A stretch of 64,000 nucleotides of DNA from Stomorhina lunata (lineage: Eukaryota > Arthropoda > Insecta > Diptera > Rhiniidae), in NCBI GenBank assembly GCA_933228675.1, contig OW121741.1:60906863-60970862 (forward strand). The letters are read 5' to 3'. Position numbers and translations under genes: made by a program. The notes under the pieces are model-generated. The model was given only the letters and a program-made list of their open reading frames with translations. It did not search any database and was not told the DNA's origin. This document shows, in pieces, positions 14,401 to 29,400 of this stretch; within the stretch, counting starts at the first letter, position 1, and each line of letters starts with the position of its first letter.

Positions 14401-17400
14401 TTCTATCGAAAATTTTTCTATAGAAAAATATTTCTATCGAAAATTTTTCTATAGAAAAATATTTCTATCGAAAATTTTTCTATAGAAAAATATTTCTATC
14501 GAAAATTTTTCTATAGAAAAATATTTCTATCGAAAATTTTTCTATAGAAAAATATTTCTATCGAAAATTTTTCTATAGAAAAATATTTCTATCGAAAATT
14601 TTTCTATAGAAAAATATTTCTATCGAAAATTTTTCTATAGAAAAATATTTCTATCGAAAATTTTTCTATAGAAAAATATTTCTATCGAAAATTTTTCTAT
14701 AGAAAAATATTTCTATCGAAAATTTTTCTATAGAAAAATATTTCTATCGAAAATTTTTCTATAGAAAAATATTTCTATCGAAAATTTTTCTATAGAAAAA
14801 TATTTCTATCGAAAATTTTTCTATAGAAAAATATTTCTATCGAAAATTTTTCTATAGAAAAATATTTCTATCGAAAATTTTTCTATAGAAAAATATTTCT
14901 ATCGAAAATTTTTCTATAGAAAAATATTTCTATCGAAAATTTTTCTATAGAAAAATATTTCTATCGAAAATTTTTCTATAGAAAAATATTTCTATCGAAA
15001 ATTTTTCTATAGAAAAATATTTCTATCGAAAATTTTTCTATAGAAAAATATTTCTATCGAAAATTTTTCTATAGAAAAATATTTCTATCGAAAATTTTTC
15101 TATAGAAAAATATTTCTATCGAAAATTTTTCTATAGAAAAATATTTCTATCGAAAATTTTTCTATAGAAAAATATTTCTATCGAAAATTTTTCTATAGAA
15201 AAATATTTCTATCGAAAATTTTTCTATAGAAAAATATTTCTATCGAAAATTTTTCTATAGAAAAATATTTCTATCGAAAATTTTTCTATAGAAAAATATT
15301 TCTATCGAAAATTTTTCTATAGAAAAATATTTCTATCGAAAATTTTTCTATAGAAAAATATTTCTATCGAAAATTTTTCTATAGAAAAATATTTCTATCG
15401 AAAATTTTTCTATAGAAAAATATTTCTATCGAAAATTTTTCTATAGAAAAATATTTCTATCGAAAATTTTTCTATAGAAAAATATTTCTATCGAAAATTT
15501 TTCTATAGAAAAATATTTCTATCGAAAATTTTTCTATAGAAAAATATTTCTATCGAAAATTTTTCTATAGAAAAATATTTCTATCGAAAATTTTTCTATA
15601 GAAAAATATTTCTATCGAAAATTTTTCTATAGAAAAATATTTCTATCGAAAATTTTTCTATAGAAAAATATTTCTATCGAAAATTTTTCTATAGAAAAAT
15701 ATTTCTATCGAAAATTTTTCTATAGAAAAATATTTCTATCGAAAATTTTTCTATAGAAAAATATTTCTATCGAAAATTTTTCTATAGAAAAATATTTCTA
15801 TCGAAAATTTTTCTATAGAAAAATATTTCTATCGAAAATTTTTCTATAGAAAAATATTTCTATCGAAAATTTTTCTATAGAAAAATATTTCTATCGAAAA
15901 TTTTTCTATAGAAAAATATTTCTATCGAAAATTTTTCTATAGAAAAATATTTCTATCGAAAATTTTTCTATAGAAAAATATTTCTATCGAAAATTTTTCT
16001 ATAGAAAAATATTTCTATCGAAAATTTTTCTATAGAAAAATATTTCTATCGAAAATTTTTCTATAGAAAAATATTTCTATCGAAAATTTTTCTATAGAAA
16101 AATATTTCTATCGAAAATTTTTCTATAGAAAAATATTTCTATCGAAAATTTTTCTATAGAAAAATATTTCTATCGAAAATTTTTCTATAGAAAAATATTT
16201 CTATCGAAAATTTTTCTATAGAAAAATATTTCTATCGAAAATTTTTCTATAGAAAAATATTTCTATCGAAAATTTTTCTATAGAAAAATATTTCTATCGA
16301 AAATTTTTCTATAGAAAAATATTTCTATCGAAAATTTTTCTATAGAAAAATATTTCTATCGAAAATTTTTCTATAGAAAAATATTTCTATCGAAAATTTT
16401 TCTATAGAAAAATATTTCTATCGAAAATTTTTCTATAGAAAAATATTTCTATCGAAAATTTTTCTATAGAAAAATATTTCTATCGAAAATTTTTCTATAG
16501 AAAAATATTTCTATCGAAAATTTTTCTATAGAAAAATATTTCTATCGAAAATTTTTCTATAGAAAAATATTTCTATCGAAAATTTTTCTATAGAAAAATA
16601 TTTCTATCGAAAATTTTTCTATAGAAAAATATTTCTATCGAAAATTTTTCTATAGAAAAATATTTCTATCGAAAATTTTTCTATAGAAAAATATTTCTAT
16701 CGAAAATTTTTCTATAGAAAAATATTTCTATCGAAAATTTTTCTATAGAAAAATATTTCTATCGAAAATTTTTCTATAGAAAAATATTTCTATCGAAAAT
16801 TTTTCTATAGAAAAATATTTCTATCGAAAATTTTTCTATAGAAAAATATTTCTATCGAAAATTTTTCTAGAAAATTTCTATCGAAAATTTTTCTATAGAA
16901 AAATATTTCTATCGAAAATTTTTCTATAGAAAAATATTTCTATCGAAAATTTTTCTATAGAAAAATATTTCTATCGAAAATTTTTCTATAGAAAAATATT
17001 TCTATCGAAAATTTTTCTATAGAAAAATATTTCTATCGAAAATTTTTCTATAGAAAAATATTTCTATCGAAAATTTTTCTATAGAAAAATATTTCTATCG
17101 AAAATTTTTCTATAGAAAAATATTTCTATCGAAAATTTTTCTATAGAAAAATATTTCTATCGAAAATTTTTCTATAGAAAAATATTTCTATCGAAAATTT
17201 TTCTATAGAAAAATATTTCTATCGAAAATTTTTCTATAGAAAAATATTTCTATCGAAAATTTTTCTATAGAAAAATATTTCTATCGAAAATTTTTCTATA
17301 GAAAAATATTTCTATCGAAAATTTTTCTATAGAAAAATATTTCTATCGAAAATTTTTCTATAGAAAAATATTTCTATCGAAAATTTTTCTATAGAAAAAT

Positions 17401-20400
17401 ATTTCTATCGAAAATTTTTCTATAGAAAAATATTTCTATCGAAAATTTTTCTATAGAAAAATATTTCTATCGAAAATTTTTCTATAGAAAAATATTTCTA
17501 TCGAAAATTTTTCTATAGAAAAATATTTCTATCGAAAATTTTTCTATAGAAAAATATTTCTATCGAAAATTTTTCTATAGAAAAATATTTCTATCGAAAA
17601 TTTTTCTATAGAAAAATATTTCTATCGAAAATTTTTCTATAGAAAAATATTTCTATCGAAAATTTTTCTATAGAAAAATATTTCTATCGAAAATTTTTCT
17701 ATAGAAAAATATTTCTATCGAAAATTTTTCTATAGAAAAATATTTCTATCGAAAATTTTTCTATAGAAAAATATTTCTATCGAAAATTTTTCTATAGAAA
17801 AATATTTCTATCGAAAATTTTTCTATAGAAAAATATTTCTATCGAAAATTTTTCTATAGAAAAATATTTCTATCGAAAATTTTTCTATAGAAAAATATTT
17901 CTATCGAAAATTTTTCTATAGAAAAATATTTCTATCGAAAATTTTTCTATAGAAAAATATTTCTATCGAAAATTTTTCTATAGAAAAATATTTCTATCGA
18001 AAATTTTTCTATAGAAAAATATTTCTATCGAAAATTTTTCTATAGAAAAATATTTCTATCGAAAATTTTTCTATAGAAAAATATTTCTATCGAAAATTTT
18101 TCTATAGAAAAATATTTCTATCGAAAATTTTTCTATAGAAAAATATTTCTATCGAAAATTTTTCTATAGAAAAATATTTCTATCGAAAATTTTTCTATAG
18201 AAAAATATTTCTATCGAAAATTTTTCTATAGAAAAATATTTCTATCGAAAATTTTTCTATAGAAAAATATTTCTATCGAAAATTTTTCTATAGAAAAATA
18301 TTTCTATCGAAAATTTTTCTATAGAAAAATATTTCTATCGAAAATTTTTCTATAGAAAAATATTTCTATCGAAAATTTTTCTATAGAAAAATATTTCTAT
18401 CGAAAATTTTTCTATAGAAAAATATTTCTATCGAAAATTTTTCTATAGAAAAATATTTCTATCGAAAATTTTTCTATAGAAAAATATTTCTATCGAAAAT
18501 TTTTCTATAGAAAAATATTTCTATCGAAAATTTTTCTATAGAAAAATATTTCTATCGAAAATTTTTCTATAGAAAAATATTTCTATCGAAAATTTTTCTA
18601 TAGAAAAATATTTCTATCGAAAATTTTTCTATAGAAAAATATTTCTATCGAAAATTTTTCTATAGAAAAATATTTCTATCGAAAATTTTTCTATAGAAAA
18701 ATATTTCTATCGAAAATTTTTCTATAGAAAAATATTTCTATCGAAAATTTTTCTATAGAAAAATATTTCTATCGAAAATTTTTCTATAGAAAAATATTTC
18801 TATCGAAAATTTTTCTATAGAAAAATATTTCTATCGAAAATTTTTCTATAGAAAAATATTTCTATCGAAAATTTTTCTATAGAAAAATATTTCTATCGAA
18901 AATTTTTCTATAGAAAAATATTTCTATCGAAAATTTTTCTATAGAAAAATATTTCTATCGAAAATTTTTCTATAGAAAAATATTTCTATCGAAAATTTTT
19001 CTATAGAAAAATATTTCTATCGAAAATTTTTCTATAGAAAAATATTTCTATCGAAAATTTTTCTATAGAAAAATATTTCTATCGAAAATTTTTCTATAGA
19101 AAAATATTTCTATCGAAAATTTTTCTATAGAAAAATATTTCTATCGAAAATTTTTCTATAGAAAAATATTTCTATCGAAAATTTTTCTATAGAAAAATAT
19201 TTCTATCGAAAATTTTTCTATAGAAAAATATTTCTATCGAAAATTTTTCTATAGAAAAATATTTCTATCGAAAATTTTTCTATAGAAAAATATTTCTATC
19301 GAAAATTTTTCTATAGAAAAATATTTCTATCGAAAATTTTTCTATAGAAAAATATTTCTATCGAAAATTTTTCTATAGAAAAATATTTCTATCGAAAATT
19401 TTTCTATAGAAAAATATTTCTATCGAAAATTTTTCTATAGAAAAATATTTCTATCGAAAATTTTTCTATAGAAAAATATTTCTATCGAAAATTTTTCTAT
19501 AGAAAAATATTTCTATCGAAAATTTTTCTATAGAAAAATATTTCTATCGAAAATTTTTCTATAGAAAAATATTTCTATCGAAAATTTTTCTATAGAAAAA
19601 TATTTCTATCGAAAATTTTTCTATAGAAAAATATTTCTATCGAAAATTTTTCTATAGAAAAATATTTCTATCGAAAATTTTTCTATAGAAAAATATTTCT
19701 ATCGAAAATTTTTCTATAGAAAAATATTTCTATCGAAAATTTTTCTATAGAAAAATATTTCTATCGAAAATTTTTCTATAGAAAAATATTTCTATCGAAA
19801 ATTTTTCTATAGAAAAATATTTCTATCGAAAATTTTTCTATAGAAAAATATTTCTATCGAAAATTTTTCTATAGAAAAATATTTCTATCGAAAATTTTTC
19901 TATAGAAAAATATTTCTATCGAAAATTTTTCTATAGAAAAATATTTCTATCGAAAATTTTTCTATAGAAAAATATTTCTATCGAAAATTTTTCTATAGAA
20001 AAATATTTCTATCGAAAATTTTTCTATAGAAAAATATTTCTATCGAAAATTTTTCTATAGAAAAATATTTCTATCGAAAATTTTTCTATAGAAAAATATT
20101 TCTATCGAAAATTTTTCTATAGAAAAATATTTCTATCGAAAATTTTTCTATAGAAAAATATTTCTATCGAAAATTTTTCTATAGAAAAATATTTCTATCG
20201 AAAATTTTTCTATAGAAAAATATTTCTATCGAAAATTTTTCTATAGAAAAATATTTCTATCGAAAATTTTTCTATAGAAAAATATTTCTATCGAAAATTT
20301 TTCTATAGAAAAATATTTCTATCGAAAATTTTTCTATAGAAAAATATTTCTATCGAAAATTTTTCTATAGAAAAATATTTCTATCGAAAATTTTTCTATA

Positions 20401-23400
20401 GAAAAATATTTCTATCGAAAATTTTTCTATAGAAAAATATTTCTATCGAAAATTTTTCTATAGAAAAATATTTCTATCGAAAATTTTTCTATAGAAAAAT
20501 ATTTCTATCGAAAATTTTTCTATAGAAAAATATTTCTATCGAAAATTTTTCTATAGAAAAATATTTCTATCGAAAATTTTTCTATAGAAAAATATTTCTA
20601 TCGAAAATTTTTCTATAGAAAAATATTTCTATCGAAAATTTTTCTATAGAAAAATATTTCTATCGAAAATTTTTCTATAGAAAAATATTTCTATCGAAAA
20701 TTTTTCTATAGAAAAATATTTCTATCGAAAATTTTTCTATAGAAAAATATTTCTATCGAAAATTTTTCTATAGAAAAATATTTCTATCGAAAATTTTTCT
20801 ATAGAAAAATATTTCTATCGAAAATTTTTCTATAGAAAAATATTTCTATCGAAAATTTTTCTATAGAAAAATATTTCTATCGAAAATTTTTCTATAGAAA
20901 AATATTTCTATCGAAAATTTTTCTATAGAAAAATATTTCTATCGAAAATTTTTCTATAGAAAAATATTTCTATCGAAAATTTTTCTATAGAAAAATATTT
21001 CTATCGAAAATTTTTCTATAGAAAAATATTTCTATCGAAAATTTTTCTATAGAAAAATATTTCTATCGAAAATTTTTCTATAGAAAAATATTTCTATCGA
21101 AAATTTTTCTATAGAAAAATATTTCTATCGAAAATTTTTCTATAGAAAAATATTTCTATCGAAAATTTTTCTATAGAAAAATATTTCTATCGAAAATTTT
21201 TCTATAGAAAAATATTTCTATCGAAAATTTTTCTATAGAAAAATATTTCTATCGAAAATTTTTCTATAGAAAAATATTTCTATCGAAAATTTTTCTATAG
21301 AAAAATATTTCTATCGAAAATTTTTCTATAGAAAAATATTTCTATCGAAAATTTTTCTATAGAAAAATATTTCTATCGAAAATTTTTCTATAGAAAAATA
21401 TTTCTATCGAAAATTTTTCTATAGAAAAATATTTCTATCGAAAATTTTTCTATAGAAAAATATTTCTATCGAAAATTTTTCTATAGAAAAATATTTCTAT
21501 CGAAAATTTTTCTATAGAAAAATATTTCTATCGAAAATTTTTCTATAGAAAAATATTTCTATCGAAAATTTTTCTATAGAAAAATATTTCTATCGAAAAT
21601 TTTTCTATAGAAAAATATTTCTATCGAAAATTTTTCTATAGAAAAATATTTCTATCGAAAATTTTTCTATAGAAAAATATTTCTATCGAAAATTTTTCTA
21701 TAGAAAAATATTTCTATCGAAAATTTTTCTATAGAAAAATATTTCTATCGAAAATTTTTCTATAGAAAAATATTTCTATCGAAAATTTTTCTATAGAAAA
21801 ATATTTCTATCGAAAATTTTTCTATAGAAAAATATTTCTATCGAAAATTTTTCTATAGAAAAATATTTCTATCGAAAATTTTTCTATAGAAAAATATTTC
21901 TATCGAAAATTTTTCTATAGAAAAATATTTCTATCGAAAATTTTTCTATAGAAAAATATTTCTATCGAAAATTTTTCTATAGAAAAATATTTCTATCGAA
22001 AATTTTTCTATAGAAAAATATTTCTATCGAAAATTTTTCTATAGAAAAATATTTCTATCGAAAATTTTTCTATAGAAAAATATTTCTATCGAAAATTTTT
22101 CTATAGAAAAATATTTCTATCGAAAATTTTTCTATAGAAAAATATTTCTATCGAAAATTTTTCTATAGAAAAATATTTCTATCGAAAATTTTTCTATAGA
22201 AAAATATTTCTATCGAAAATTTTTCTATAGAAAAATATTTCTATCGAAAATTTTTCTATAGAAAAATATTTCTATCGAAAATTTTTCTATAGAAAAATAT
22301 TTCTATCGAAAATTTTTCTATAGAAAAATATTTCTATCGAAAATTTTTCTATAGAAAAATATTTCTATCGAAAATTTTTCTATAGAAAAATATTTCTATC
22401 GAAAATTTTTCTATAGAAAAATATTTCTATCGAAAATTTTTCTATAGAAAAATATTTCTATCGAAAATTTTTCTATAGAAAAATATTTCTATCGAAAATT
22501 TTTCTATAGAAAAATATTTCTATCGAAAATTTTTCTATAGAAAAATATTTCTATCGAAAATTTTTCTATAGAAAAATATTTCTATCGAAAATTTTTCTAT
22601 AGAAAAATATTTCTATCGAAAATTTTTCTATAGAAAAATATTTCTATCGAAAATTTTTCTATAGAAAAATATTTCTATCGAAAATTTTTCTATAGAAAAA
22701 TATTTCTATCGAAAATTTTTCTATAGAAAAATATTTCTATCGAAAATTTTTCTATAGAAAAATATTTCTATCGAAAATTTTTCTATAGAAAAATATTTCT
22801 ATCGAAAATTTTTCTATAGAAAAATATTTCTATCGAAAATTTTTCTATAGAAAAATATTTCTATCGAAAATTTTTCTATAGAAAAATATTTCTATCGAAA
22901 ATTTTTCTATATAGAAAAATATTTCTATCGAAAATTTTTCTATAGAAAAATATTTCTATCGAAAATTTTTCTATAGAAAAATATTTCTATCGAAAATTTT
23001 TCTATAGAAAAATATTTCTATCGAAAATTTTTCTATAGAAAAATATTTCTATCGAAAATTTTTCTATAGAAAAATATTTCTATCGAAAATTTTTCTATAG
23101 AAAAATATTTCTATCGAAAATTTTTCTATAGAAAAATATTTCTATCGAAAATTTTTCTATAGAAAAATATTTCTATCGAAAATTTTTCTATAGAAAAATA
23201 TTTCTATCGAAAATTTTTCTATAGAAAAATATTTCAATTTTTCTATAGAAAAATATTTCTATCGAAAATTTTTCTATAGAAAAATATTTCTATCGAAAAT
23301 TTTTCTATAGAAAAATATTTCTATCGAAAATTTTTCTATAGAAAAATATTTCTATCGAAAATTTTTCTATAGAAAAATATTTCTATCGAAAATTTTTCTA

Positions 23401-26400
23401 TAGAAAAATATTTCTATCGAAAATTTTTCTATAGAAAAATATTTCTATCGAAAATTTTTCTATAGAAAAATATTTCTATCGAAAATTTTTCTATAGAAAA
23501 ATATTTCTATCGAAAATTTTTCTATAGAAAAATATTTCTATCGAAAATTTTTCTATAGAAAAATATTTCTATCGAAAATTTTTCTATAGAAAAATATTTC
23601 TATCGAAAATTTTTCTATAGAAAAATATTTCTATCGAAAATTTTTCTATAGAAAAATATTTCTATCGAAAATTTTTCTATAGAAAAATATTTCTATCGAA
23701 AATTTTTCTATAGAAAAATATTTCTATCGAAAATTTTTCTATAGAAAAATATTTCTATCGAAAATTTTTCTATAGAAAAATATTTCTATCGAAAATTTTT
23801 CTATAGAAAAATATTTCTATCGAAAATTTTTCTATAGAAAAATATTTCTATCGAAAATTTTTCTATAGAAAAATATTTCTATCGAAAATTTTTCTATAGA
23901 AAAATATTTCTATCGAAAATTTTTCTATAGAAAAATATTTCTATCGAAAATTTTTCTATAGAAAAATATTTCTATCGAAAATTTTTCTATAGAAAAATAT
24001 TTCTATCGAAAATTTTTCTATAGAAAAATATTTCTATCGAAAATTTTTCTATAGAAAAATATTTCTATCGAAAATTTTTCTATAGAAAAATATTTCTATC
24101 GAAAATTTTTCTATAGAAAAATATTTCTATCGAAAATTTTTCTATAGAAAAATATTTCTATCGAAAATTTTTCTATAGAAAAATATTTCTATCGAAAATT
24201 TTTCTATAGAAAAATATTTCTATCGAAAATTTTTCTATAGAAAAATATTTCTATCGAAAATTTTTCTATAGAAAAATATTTCTATCGAAAATTTTTCTAT
24301 AGAAAAATATTTCTATCGAAAATTTTTCTATAGAAAAATATTTCTATCGAAAATTTTTCTATAGAAAAATATTTCTATCGAAAATTTTTCTATAGAAAAA
24401 TATTTCTATCGAAAATTTTTCTATAGAAAAATATTTCTATCGAAAATTTTTCTATAGAAAAATATTTCTATCGAAAATTTTTCTATAGAAAAATATTTCT
24501 ATCGAAAATTTTTCTATAGAAAAATATTTCTATCGAAAATTTTTCTATAGAAAAATATTTCTATCGAAAATTTTTCTATAGAAAAATATTTCTATCGAAA
24601 ATTTTTCTATAGAAAAATATTTCTATCGAAAATTTTTCTATAGAAAAATATTTCTATCGAAAATTTTTCTATAGAAAAATATTTCTATCGAAAATTTTTC
24701 TATAGAAAAATATTTCTATCGAAAATTTTTCTATAGAAAAATATTTCTATCGAAAATTTTTCTATAGAAAAATATTTCTATCGAAAATTTTTCTATAGAA
24801 AAATATTTCTATCGAAAATTTTTCTATAGAAAAATATTTCTATCGAAAATTTTTCTATAGAAAAATATTTCTATCGAAAATTTTTCTATAGAAAAATATT
24901 TCTATCGAAAATTTTTCTATAGAAAAATATTTCTATCGAAAATTTTTCTATAGAAAAATATTTCTATCGAAAATTTTTCTATAGAAAAATATTTCTATCG
25001 AAAATTTTTCTATAGAAAAATATTTCTATCGAAAATTTTTCTATAGAAAAATATTTCTATCGAAAATTTTTCTATAGAAAAATATTTCTATCGAAAATTT
25101 TTCTATAGAAAAATATTTCTATCGAAAATTTTTCTATAGAAAAATATTTCTATCGAAAATTTTTCTATAGAAAAATATTTCTATCGAAAATTTTTCTATA
25201 GAAAAATATTTCTATCGAAAATTTTTCTATAGAAAAATATTTCTATCGAAAATTTTTCTATAGAAAAATATTTCTATCGAAAATTTTTCTATAGAAAAAT
25301 ATTTCTATCGAAAATTTTTCTATAGAAAAATATTTCTATCGAAAATTTTTCTATAGAAAAATATTTCTATCGAAAATTTTTCTATAGAAAAATATTTCTA
25401 TCGAAAATTTTTCTATAGAAAAATATTTCTATCGAAAATTTTTCTATAGAAAAATATTTCTATCGAAAATTTTTCTATAGAAAAATATTTCTATCGAAAA
25501 TTTTTCTATAGAAAAATATTTCTATCGAAAATTTTTCTATAGAAAAATATTTCTATCGAAAATTTTTCTATAGAAAAATATTTCTATCGAAAATTTTTCT
25601 ATAGAAAAATATTTCTATCGAAAATTTTTCTATAGAAAAATATTTCTATCGAAAATTTTTCTATAGAAAAATATTTCTATCGAAAATTTTTCTATAGAAA
25701 AATATTTCTATCGAAAATTTTTCTATAGAAAAATATTTCTATCGAAAATTTTTCTATAGAAAAATATTTCTATCGAAAATTTTTCTATAGAAAAATATTT
25801 CTATCGAAAATTTTTCTATAGAAAAATATTTCTATCGAAAATTTTTCTATAGAAAAATATTTCTATCGAAAATTTTTCTATAGAAAAATATTTCTATCGA
25901 AAATTTTTCTATAGAAAAATATTTCTATCGAAAATTTTTCTATAGAAAAATATTTCTATCGAAAATTTTTCTATAGAAAAATATTTCTATCGAAAATTTT
26001 TCTATAGAAAAATATTTCTATCGAAAATTTTTCTATAGAAAAATATTTCTATCGAAAATTTTTCTATAGAAAAATATTTCTATCGAAAATTTTTCTATAG
26101 AAAAATATTTCTATCGAAAATTTTTCTATAGAAAAATATTTCTATCGAAAATTTTTCTATAGAAAAATATTTCTATCGAAAATTTTTCTATAGAAAAATA
26201 TTTCTATCGAAAATTTTTCTATAGAAAAATATTTCTATCGAAAATTTTTCTATAGAAAAATATTTCTATCGAAAATTTTTCTATAGAAAAATATTTCTAT
26301 CGAAAATTTTTCTATAGAAAAATATTTCTATCGAAAATTTTTCTATAGAAAAATATTTCTATCGAAAATTTTTCTATAGAAAAATATTTCTATCGAAAAT

Positions 26401-29400
26401 TTTTCTATAGAAAAATATTTCTATCGAAAATTTTTCTATAGAAAAATATTTCTATCGAAAATTTTTCTATAGAAAAATATTTCTATCGAAAATTTTTCTA
26501 TAGAAAAATATTTCTATCGAAAATTTTTCTATAGAAAAATATTTCTATCGAAAATTTTTCTATAGAAAAATATTTCTATCGAAAATTTTTCTATAGAAAA
26601 ATATTTCTATCGAAAATTTTTCTATAGAAAAATATTTCTATCGAAAATTTTTCTATAGAAAAATATTTCTATCGAAAATTTTTCTATAGAAAAATATTTC
26701 TATCGAAAATTTTTCTATAGAAAAATATTTCTATCGAAAAATATTTCTATCGAAAATTTTTCTATAGAAAAATATTTCTATCGAAAATTTTCTATAGAAA
26801 AATATTTCTATCGAAAATTTTTCTATAGAAAAATATTTCTATCGAAAATTTTTCTATAGAAAAATATTTCTATCGAAAATTTTTCTATAGAAAAATATTT
26901 CTATCGAAAATTTTTCTATAGAAAAATATTTCTATCGAAAATTTTTCTATAGAAAAATATTTCTATCGAAAATTTTTCTATAGAAAAATATTTCTATCGA
27001 AAATTTTTCTATAGAAAAATATTTCTATCGAAAATTTCTATCGAAAATTTTTCTATAGAAAAATATTTCTATCGAAAATTTTTCTATAGAAAAATATTTC
27101 TATCGAAAATTTTTCTATAGAAAAATATTTCTATCGAAAATTTTTCTATAGAAAAATATTTCTATCGAAAATTTTTCTATAGAAAAATATTTCTATCGAA
27201 AATTTTTCTATAGAAAAATATTTCTATCGAAAATTTTTCTATAGAAAAATATTTCTATCGAAAATTTTTCTATAGAAAAATATTTCTATCGAAAATTTTT
27301 CTATAGAAAAATATTTCTATCGAAAATTTTTCTATAGAAAAATATTTCTATCGAAAATTTTTCTATAGAAAAATATTTCTATCGAAAATTTTTCTATAGA
27401 AAAATATTTCTATCGAAAATTTTTCTATAGAAAAATATTTCTATCGAAAATTTTTCTATAGAAAAATATTTTTATCGAAAAATATTTCTATCGAAAATTT
27501 TTCTATAGAAAAATATTTCTATCGAAAATTTTTCTATAGAAAAATATTTCTATCGAAAATTTTTCTATAGAAAAATATTTCTATCGAAAATTTTTCTATA
27601 GAAACATATTTCTATCGAAAATTTTTCTATAGAAAAATATTTCTATCGAAAATTTTTCTATAGAAAAATATTTCTATCGAAAATTTTTCTATAGAAAAAT
27701 ATTTCTATCGAAAATTTTTCTATAGAAAAATATTTCTATCGAAAATTTTTCTATAGAAAAATATTTCTATCGAAAATTTTTCTATAGAAAAATATTTCTA
27801 TCGAAAATTTTTCTATAGAAAAATATTTCTATCGAAAATTTTTCTATAGAAAAATATTTCTATCGAAAATTTTTCTATAGAAAAATATTTCTATCGAAAA
27901 TTTTTCTATAGAAAAATATTTCTATCGAAAATTTTTCTATAGAAAAATATTTCTATCGAAAATTTTTCTATAGAAAAATATTTCTATCGAAAATTTTTCT
28001 ATAGAAAAATATTTCTATCGAAAATTTTTCTATAGAAAAATATTTCTATCGAAAATTTTTCTATAGAAAAATATTTCTATCGAAAATTTTTCTATAGAAA
28101 AATATTTCTATCGAAAATTTTTCTATAGAAAAATATTTCTATCGAAAATTTTTCTATAGAAAAATATTTCTATCGAAAATTTTTCTATAGAAAAATATTT
28201 CTATCGAAAATTTTTCTATAGAAAAATATTTCTATCGAAAATTTTTCTATAGAAAAATATTTCTATCGAAAATTTTTCTATAGAAAAATATTTCTATCGA
28301 AAATTTTTCTATAGAAAAATATTTCTATCGAAAATTTTTCTATAGAAAAATATTTCTATCGAAAATTTTTCTATAGAAAAATATTTCTATCGAAAATTTT
28401 TCTATAGAAAAATATTTCTATCGAAAATTTTTCTATAGAAAATATTTCTATCGAAAATTTTTCTATAGAAAAATATTTCTATCGAAAATTTTTCTATAGA
28501 AAAATATTTCTATCGAAAATTTTTCTATAGAAAAATATTTCTATCGAAAATTTTTCTATAGAAAAATATTTCTATCGAAAATTTTTCTATAGAAAAATAT
28601 TTCTATCGAAAATTTTTCTATAGAAAAATATTTCTATCGAAAATTTTTCTATAGAAAAATATTTCTATCGAAAATTTTTCTATAGAAAAATATTTCTATC
28701 GAAAATTTTTCTATAGAAAAATATTTCTATCGAAAATTTTTCTATAGAAAAATATTTCTATCGAAAATTTTTCTATAGAAAAATATTTCTATCGAAAATT
28801 TTTCTATAGAAAAATATTTCTATCGAAAATTTTTCTATAGAAAAATATTTCTATCGAAAATTTTTCTATAGAAAAATATTTCTATCGAAAATTTTTCTAT
28901 AGAAAAATATTTCTATCGAAAATTTTTCTATAGAAAAATATTTCTATCGAAAATTTTTCTATAGAAAAATATTTCTATCGAAAATTTTTCTATAGAAAAA
29001 TATTTCTATCGAAAATTTTTCTATAGAAAAATATTTCTATCGAAAATTTTTCTATAGAAAAATATTTCTATCGAAAATTTTTCTATAGAAAAATATTTCT
29101 ATCGAAAATTTTTCTATAGAAAAATATTTCTATCGAAAATTTTTCTATAGAAAAATATTTCTATCGAAAATTTTTCTATAGAAAAATATTTCTATCGAAA
29201 ATTTTTCTATAGAAAAATATTTCTATCGAAAATTTTTCTATAGAAAAATATTTCTATCGAAAATTTTTCTATAGAAAAATATTTCTATCGAAAATTTTTC
29301 TATAGAAAAATATTTCTATCGAAAATTTTTCTATAGAAAAATATTTCTATCGAAAATTTTTCTATAGAAAAATATTTCTATCGAAAATTTTTCTATAGAA